A stretch of DNA of 64,000 nucleotides from Muricea muricata (Eukaryota; Cnidaria; Anthozoa; Malacalcyonacea; Plexauridae): contig OY979717.1 in the NCBI GenBank assembly GCA_963855995.1, positions 29,180,246 to 29,244,245 of the forward strand, in the 5' to 3' direction. Below, piece after piece: positions 57,037 through 64,000 of the stretch. The translations under genes were made by a program, and so were the position numbers. The notes beneath the pieces are model-generated. The model made no database searches, was not told where the DNA came from, and worked only from the letters and a program-made list of their open reading frames with translations. How positions within the stretch are numbered: position 1 is the stretch's first letter; each line of letters starts with the position of its first letter.

Positions 57037-57814
57037 GAAGCGTCAGATTGTAAAGTCAAAGGAGGGTTAGGCACTCCGTACTCCGTAGCTTGTAGTTTAA
57101 ATAAGAACGAAGCGTCAAATTGTTGAGTCTAATTAACATGTGTTGACACACAGTAGTTGTTTGTAGTTTAGAGAATGAGCATCAGATTGTAAAGTCAAAC
57201 GATGCACATACACAAAGTAGTTTGTAGTGTAAATAACTGAGCAAAAGACTGTAAATTCAGAGCATATAGGTACCTTGACACACAATATTTTGCAGTTTAA
57301 AGCAGGAAACATCAGATCGATCGCAAATTCAAAGGATGCGTACACACACAGTATAGCTACTTTGTAGTTTAAAGAACGAAGTGTCTAAGTGTCAGACTGT
57401 AGAGTCAAATAATACGTATGTAGCCACACAGTAACTTAGCTACAAGTTTTTTGTTCAATGTAAAGCATCAGATTGTCATTTGTAAAATCAATGAATACTT
57501 AGTTTGATTGCATTGAATGGAAATCAGCTTCACATATGCGTGTGCGTGATATAATTATTTCAAAGTGTAACTGTATTTGAGTCTTGGACTGTTTGATTTA
57601 GTGATCTGGCATTTATATCATGCCGTGTTCTCAAGTTCAAAACCACTGCGTATTCACGTACCACTCAAAAGCTGACTTTTCATCAGAGATGTGGTTTATA
57701 TGGTGGTTGGTAATATGTTATGTCAATTTCATGTTAACAACCGTTTCCACATAGCCTTATATTCCTGGCTGGCTTGGATCAAATTGCAAATTTGTAGCCA
57801 AACAAGAAGCAAAC

Positions 57815-58761
57815 TGTGATGTCTGACGTGTCAATATAGCTGCACATTATGAAATACAAACCTCAATTTTTTCACCAAACTCTGAAATCACAGTTCTAAT
57901 TTGGAAGAGATACTAGATGATAAAAATTATCCAGGTTCTTTGGTATAAATCCACATATTGACAGGTAATTCAGAATTTGTCGTCGTGAGAATCCGAGTGT
58001 TTTTAAACAACGTTTAGGGACTTTCCAAAAAGGTTTAGAGATATCACTTGACGTTCTCGACCAATAAAATAGCGTCATTAGGTGGGCGTGGTTTTGCGAG
58101 GATTTTTAACATAAAAATTTTCATAGCGGACTATTTGATAGTTAATTTACACGGATCGGGTTAGAAGACTGACTGGACATTCGATTTCTGAAATATTTAG
58201 CAAGAGAAATATTTAATTCCTTGTTTAATTCTAAATTCAAATTGGAAAGCCAATTTTTTAAAATTTATAAACACATGTTGATAACTAAATTAAATTAAAA
58301 ATACATAAACATACAAAGAGTTCAAACGCACACGAGATATATGTTAAGCATTAATCAATTTAAATCCAATGTTTAAATTCGTGCGCGCTTATCAAGAATA
58401 CTAACAAATTTTTGTAAGTACCTGTGAAGAGGTTTTCCTTCTCTCGTGATTGTTTTCTTTTTACAAATTCTTTCACGAAATTTCTACAAATACAATTTTA
58501 AGTTTTTATTCCGGTATGAATTTTACAATACACGCATATATTTGGCTTTTCAATATTCGCTTACGTGATAAGGATGTACTGAAATGTTTCTTACATAAAA
58601 CAAGAAAATATATGGGACCTTGGAACTACCAGATTTTCTTCTCGTGTTTGTGCTCACTCGTGAGATATTATTCTCTATTTTTCTCTATAATTATAATAAG
58701 GCATCATGGATTGGTGTTATTATATTTGTGCACTTCATCTGCTCGTCCTTTAGACTTGTAA
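57815..58761 (+). repeat. LTR-like repeat, copy 5, directly upstream of BEL gag-pol
   Basis: Starts TGTGATGTCTGACGTGTCAA and ends CTTTAGACTTGTAA, 947 bp. A 199-bp leader separates it from the gag start codon at 58961. If these repeats are the LTRs of the BEL element, this is its 5' LTR and the 3' LTR lies beyond the window. No TGG-initiated primer-binding site was found right after it. Confidence 0.72.
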
Positions 58762-58960
58762 TCAAGTCATATTTGAGTACAACTAAAGGCCCGTATAGAT
58801 AGTTTTAACTTAGTCTCAGGTATTAGGGACGTACCAAGTAAAAGGGGTGGGAGTTTAGACAGCCCCTACTTCCGCTAACTTTCTGGGGGAAACAGTTTTT
58901 AATTTGGTCGGCAGAAAATATGACTTGTCAGAAATTTGATTAGTACGTAACAAACAAAAC
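58762..58960 (+). other. Leader between LTR-like copy 5 and gag
   Basis: About 200 bp conserved in the other units, with GTCTCAGGTATTAGGGACGT, CTTTCTGGGGGAAAC and CAAACAAAACATG. It presumably holds the packaging and start region of the element's RNA (inference from position). Confidence 0.6.
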
Positions 58961-61900
58961 ATGAAAACGAACTATTGGTCCTACACAAAGAGGCTCGGCA
59001 ATCTCAAAACTCTGAAAACTATTGTGGACGAAGCTGATCAATATCGAAGGGAAGAAGAGACGGCGAAGATTGTGGCAAAGGAAGACCTCGCACAAATTGG
59101 TGAATGGAATGCGGGAATTGAAGAAAACTTAGCCAAGGCGGAACAGGAAATGAAACGTTTAAAGACATGGAAGGATGAGTATAGCTGGAGGTTGGGCGAG
59201 AAAAAACGGAACCAAGAGTTGGAGTTCGAACAAAAACTTTTCGAGACACGTCTTAAGTTTCAAACAGAGTTACAGCAGGCAAAAGCAACGCAAGAAGCTA
59301 AACTAAGCAAAAGCAGTAATGAGACCGCGGTTAAAGCCGAGAAAAATGCTCAAGCGAAACTCCCAAAATTGGTGATCACTAAATTCAATGGGACCTACCA
59401 GGACTGGCCAAGATTCTGGGAGCAATTTAAGGAGACCGTTGATAAAACATCAGTCGAACCAGTCATAAAGCTGACGTACAGGGAATTATTAGAAACCAAA
59501 GCTCGGAAGACCATCGAAGCACTACCATTTACCAGTGAGGGGTATAACAGAGCCAAAAGTGTCTTGGAAGAAAGATTTGGAAAAGAGTCCGAGATAATCA
59601 AAGCGTACACGAAGCAGATATTTGATCTTCCCACAATTCCTGATCTGAATGTTAACAAGATTCATGACTTTACCGACAAACTTACTTATGCAGTTCAGTC
59701 GTTAGAAACTCTAGGAAAGCTATCACAAGTCAATGGAAATGTATCAATGACACTAGACAAGTTACCCGCCATTCGAGGTGATTTAGTGCGCACTGATGAT
59801 TCATGGGAATCTTGGGATTTTGTTAAACTTACCGAAGCATTGAGATGGTGGACACGGCGAAATCCAATTGAAAGGCGCTCATCAGGCAAGCTACTTAATG
59901 CTCGCGTAGAAGATTTTAAAGTTAAAGATTGCGTTTACTGTGACGGGAAAACACACAAGTCACCCGAATGTACGAAAGTTGTAACACTTGCTGAAAGACG
60001 GGAGATATTGAAGAAAAAGCGACTCTGTTACAACTGCACTAGTCCCGCACATCGAGCTAGCGAATGTCAAAGTAGATCCAAGTGTAAGCATTGCGATCGA
60101 CGACACCATACCTCTATCTGCGACCGGAAAGAGGCAGATAGTAAAGAGAAAGGGAAAACTTTGTTGATTTCTACCGAACAAAATACGGAAGGGATTTTTC
60201 CAGGTGTTCAGATAAAAGTGGACGGTGTTGAGTGCAGAGCATTAATCGACTCGGGAGCAGGCAGCTCCTATGCCTCGGCAAAACTTATTAATCTTCTTAA
60301 GAAAAGACCAGTTGATGTCACCAAGAAGAGAGTTGACATGGGGTCACACGTGGCACATCTTGAGACATATCAAGCATCCCTGGGTTCGGTGAGTGGTGAC
60401 TTCAATATGGATGTGAATCTGGTGAAAGTTAACAAAGAGGAACTGTTGTCTATTGATAATCCGAGATACGATGAATTGATCAAGAAGTATCCTCATCTGC
60501 GGGGTGTAGAAGTTGTGGACCACGATCCAAAACCAAAGTTACCTATTCATGTCGTGCTCAGCGCGGGGGAGTATGCTCGAGTGAAAACAACCACCAAACC
60601 ACGAATTGGCCAAGATGGAGAACCGATTGCGGAACTGACGAAATTAGGATGGTTCGTGATGTCACCTGGAGCAGAATTTGACCATAACCGAATGTTGCTC
60701 ACCCAAACTTCCCAGACCGACTACGAGCAGTTATGGCGACTGGATGTCTTGGGACTGAAGGACACTTCTGAGAATGATCAAGGTGACGTGTACACGGAAT
60801 TCAAGGAACAACTGAAACGTGATGAACATGGATGGTATGAATCAGGATTACCATGGAGAGCAAACCACCCTCCATTGCCCAACAACGAAAAGAGAAGCTT
60901 GCGTCGTCTGGACAGCTTAGTGCGGAAGCTTGAACGGACAGATAAATATGAATCTTATGACCAAATCCTGCGGAGCCAACTCAACGAAGGCATCATTGAA
61001 CCAGCACCGAAGATACCTCAAGGCAAGGAGTTCTATTTACCTCATAAATGTGTTGAAAGGGCAAATGCTGAGTCTACCAAGCTTAGAGTTGTGTATGATG
61101 CTTCAGCTAGAGCGCAATCGAACAGTCCATCGCTCAACGATTGTTTAAATACTGGCCCCCCTCTTCAAAATCAACTTTGGAGTGTCCTCGTACGGCAAAG
61201 ATCCTACCCGGTATCAGTGTGCGGCGATATAGAGAAAGCATTCCTACAAGTTCGTGTAAAGATCTGCGAGAGCGATGCCCTCAGATTTCATTGGAAGCAT
61301 CCTGGTGATGAGTTAATCCAAATTTACAGATTTACACGTGCTCTCTTTGGTCTTACTTGTTCGCCTTTCCTTCTTGGTGGAGTGATTGATCAACATTTAG
61401 AACTGTGGCAGAAACGAGAACCCGAGATCGTAGCTGAGCTAAGGAAGAATCTGTACGTAGATGATCTGTTGTCTGGTGGTACCACTGTAGCTGAAGCGCA
61501 AGAGAAGAAAAGGAAAATGACGGACGTTCTCAGTGATGCGACATTCAAGTTGCACAAGTGGAATGCAAGTGAGAAAGAGCTCGAAGGAGACGGTGATGTT
61601 GTTGGGGATGAGAAAGCCGAAAGTCAAACCTTTGCGAAGCAGCAACTAAACGTTGATTCGAAGTTGTTAGGCTTAGCATGGGATAAGATATCGGACACGT
61701 TAACCGTCACTTTCCCACAAGAGTCTGTGTCAACAACGAAGCGAGGTATCCTAAGCAAATTAGCAAGAATATATGACCCCCTCGGACTGGTTTCGCCAAT
61801 CACTGTGGCAGGAAAGATGATCTACCGGGAGGTGTGTGATGCAAAGTGGTCATGGGACACCCAGATTGCAGGCGAAATGGCTGATCACTGGAAGGTTTGG

Positions 61901-64000
61901 GAGGGTTCGTTGCCATCTGGAGAAACAGTACAAAGATCGTTGTTGCAATATCATGAGAAAGCAACGACCATTAGTTTACACGCATTTGGAGGTGCAAGCT
62001 ACAAGGGTGTTTGTGCTGCTGTCTATGCTGTGATAGAGCAGCCATCGGGGACCACTCAGACTCTCGTTGCGGCTAAGGCTCGGTTAGCAAAGCAAGGACT
62101 AACTATTCCAAGATTAGAACTGATCGGAGCTCACATGGCGGCAAATTTGATTACCAACGTACATGAAGCAGTAGAGAATGATTTGGGGATACCTCTTCAC
62201 TGTTGGCTAGACAGCACGGTAGTCCTGTATTGGCTTCAAGGTAACGGCACCTTCAAGCAGTTCGTAGCAAATCGTGTGAATAGGATAAATGGTCATAAAG
62301 ATATCGAGTGGCACTATGTACCTACGAAGGATAACCCCGCTGATCTTGGGAGCCGTGGGACTAAGCAGCTTAGTGAATTGTGGAGAAATGGTCCTGAGTG
62401 GCATCACAAGAAAACTGGCCGGCAAGCCCAGTTATCAAGTCAACTATCGAAAGTCAAGCAGAAGAGAAGATGGAACGGGAGATTGTCGCCTGCACCGTCC
62501 AACCCGAAGAGAAGAAAGATTTGTTTGATGTTTTGATCGAAGTAAATATCACTAATGTCTGGAGAGTGTTGAGAGAGTGTGCCTGGGTTCAGAGGTTCAT
62601 ATCCAACCTGAAGCTGACAAAAGTAAGTCCAAACCTCGGACCGTTAACTACAAAAGAGTTGGAAGAACAGCAGGAATGGTGGATCAAGAGAGTTCAACAA
62701 AACCCCGGGAATGTCGACAGCTTTCAGACAGATCGAGTTCGGCTCAATTTGCAAGAAAATGAACAAGGAATGTCGAGGACGGATCGTTGGCCAGTACCCA
62801 ATTTACTTACCTGATGGAGCACCCTTCACCCATGCACTAGTCCACGAAGCCCATCTTCACACGCTACACGGGGGAGTGGTTCTTACTATGGCGAGAGTGC
62901 GAGTAACGTTCTGGGTCCCGAGACTACGGAAATTGGTTAAAGAAGTTCGAAAACGCTGTTGGGGATGTAAGCGATTTCAAGTCAGTGCATACGCTGCACC
63001 ACCGCCTGGTCAGTTACCGGTAAGCAGAACACGGGGAGAACGACCTTACGAAGTGGTGGGAGTCGACTTCGCTGGACCGATCAAGTTTATCATCAAGGGA
63101 AAAACAGAGGGGAAAAGTTATCTTTGTCTGTTTGCTTGTAGCCTAACGCGTGATGTTTACCTCGAACTGTTACACACGTTAGAGATGGAAGAGCTCCTGA
63201 GTTGTCTTAAGAAATTCGTAGCGAGACGAGGTCGACCTAGACTAATATATTCGGATAACGGAAGTACCTTCAAAGGAGCGGCGTCATGGATGAAGAAGGT
63301 GATGAATGACGAGAAGCTGCACGATTATCTTGCTAAGAATAAAATTGAATGGAAGTTCAACTTGTCGCGAGCACCATGGTGGGGCGGACAATTTGAGAGA
63401 TTAGTGGGTATATTCAAGGGAACATTCTACAAAGCAATTGGAAATGGAATGTTGTCTTTTAGCGAATTGGCTGAAATCGTCACGGACGTAGAAGTCGCAA
63501 TTAACAACCGACCATTGGACTACGTTGAAGAAGATGTCCAACTTCCATTGCTGACACCTAACTCGTTGCTGTTTCTTCAGCCAAACTATCTACCCGAATT
63601 GGAATCCCATCATCTCGAAGAGCCAAACCTGCGACGACGAGGGAGACACTTATCTAGAGTAAAGGATGCCATGTGGGCACGGTGGAGAAAAGAATACATA
63701 AAGAGCCTACGAGAACGGCATCGGTTGCAGGGAGTGAGAGGAGTCCGAGCACCGGCAGTGGATGAAATTGTCATAATAAAGAGCGAGGAGAAGAATCGCA
63801 ACCGGTGGAAACTTGGTAAAGTTGTTGAACTGATTCGTGGCCGTGATGGAGTGGTAAGAGGAGCGAGGGTCCAAACGGAAAAGGGAGTACTGGAAAGAAC
63901 ACCGCAGCATTTGTATCCACTGGAGCTGAAGTGCGATCGGTCGGAGAAGAGAAGTTTGAATGTTGAAGCCCTGGAATTTCAACCCAAGCGTCAAGCAAGT
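58961..64000 (+). pseudogene. BEL/Pao LTR retrotransposon gag-pol, two frameshifts, open at window end
   Basis: Frame one (58961-62536) holds an N-terminal coiled coil and a DUF1759-type gag domain from about residue 133 (LPKLVITKFNG). Next are two zinc knuckles starting at C356, a retroviral-type aspartic protease (LIDSGAGSS, catalytic D430) and reverse transcriptase with YVDD at 832-835. The A17-type linker and an RNase H-like domain (LDSTVVLYWLQGN, D1084) follow. The reading then shifts near 62398 to a second frame (to about 62767) and back to the first. It continues through the HHCC zinc motif (62840-62990) and integrase core with D at 63065, D at 63254 and E at 63395. A C-terminal DUF5641-like segment stays open at 64000. 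Domain order protease-RT-RNase H-integrase is that of BEL/Pao elements. The two shifts leave the frame-one product ending before integrase. The first ~14 codons are shared with the non-coding repeats at 33391, 36547 and 55136. Confidence 0.93.

Larger units (their letters stand above)
54930..57814. repeat. LTR-family internal region, right cluster, with two insertions
   Basis: Collinear with 33190-35313 and 36341-38245, including the leader, the shortened gag start (55136) and a C-rich tract near 56457. It is lengthened by a LINE fragment (about 55655-56246) and a MITE (56812-57036). It ends with the purine-rich AACAAGAAGCAAA before LTR copy 5. Confidence 0.75.

Noticed and set aside
62390-62770. 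Programmed ribosomal frameshift in the BEL pol
   Set aside because: No slippery heptamer in the right phase was found, a return shift would also be required, and BEL elements normally use a single frame. Mutation or sequencing error is simpler.

Overview
The window looks like AT-rich genomic DNA from an early-branching animal, most likely a cnidarian (inference). The reasons are a single-exon DZIP3-type HEPN-NACHT-propeller receptor gene, a BEL/Pao retrotransposon, Penelope-like, CR1/L2-like, Kolobok, P-element-like and hAT-type elements, and spliceosomal introns. No bacterial operon structure is present. Only two genes look like intact host genes. One is the large NACHT receptor gene (4628-8962, minus). 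The other is a small secreted or membrane-anchored protein gene of unknown function (49947-50600, minus). Almost everything else is mobile DNA, deeply nested.

Layout. 1-4627 is AT-rich DNA with a minisatellite and a hAT-type MITE. 4628-8962 is the NACHT gene. 8963-11290 holds a decayed LINE (ORF1 end and endonuclease) and a tRNA-like sequence. 11287-16485 holds two head-to-head Penelope-like copies; the minus copy is split by a 2.35-kb foldback transposon carrying inverted pieces of a helix-turn-helix transposase gene. 17018-17200 is a 46-bp tandem repeat. 17377-22167 is a P-element-like transposon with a perfect 8-bp target duplication.

23283-39272 is a series of three ~1.03-kb LTR-like repeats (31935, 35314, 38246) separated by ~2-kb internal regions. 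A 7.15-kb Kolobok-type transposon (24064-31213, TTAA duplications) interrupts the first internal region. It carries a THAP-domain transposase gene with at least nine exons on the plus strand. On the minus strand it carries a gene whose product matches the cysteine-rich C-terminal 'ballast' domain of vertebrate P2X7 receptors. Both genes carry frameshifts, and one transposase exon is also broken by a hAT MITE and a foldback element.

39273-53861 is a mosaic: two foldback palindromes, a hAT-type MITE enclosing 181 uninterrupted CCTG units, a 3.1-kb long-TIR element, a nested TIR element with GGGGCAAAA ends, two LINE fragments, the secreted-protein gene, and an element bounded by inverted 18-bp minisatellites. 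53862-64000 returns to the LTR family: two more LTR-like copies, the second leading directly into a BEL/Pao gag-pol (58961 to window end). The gag-pol has a pair of compensating frameshifts around the RNase H-integrase junction. The repeats share the leader and the first gag codons with the BEL element, so they look like non-autonomous relatives of it (inference).
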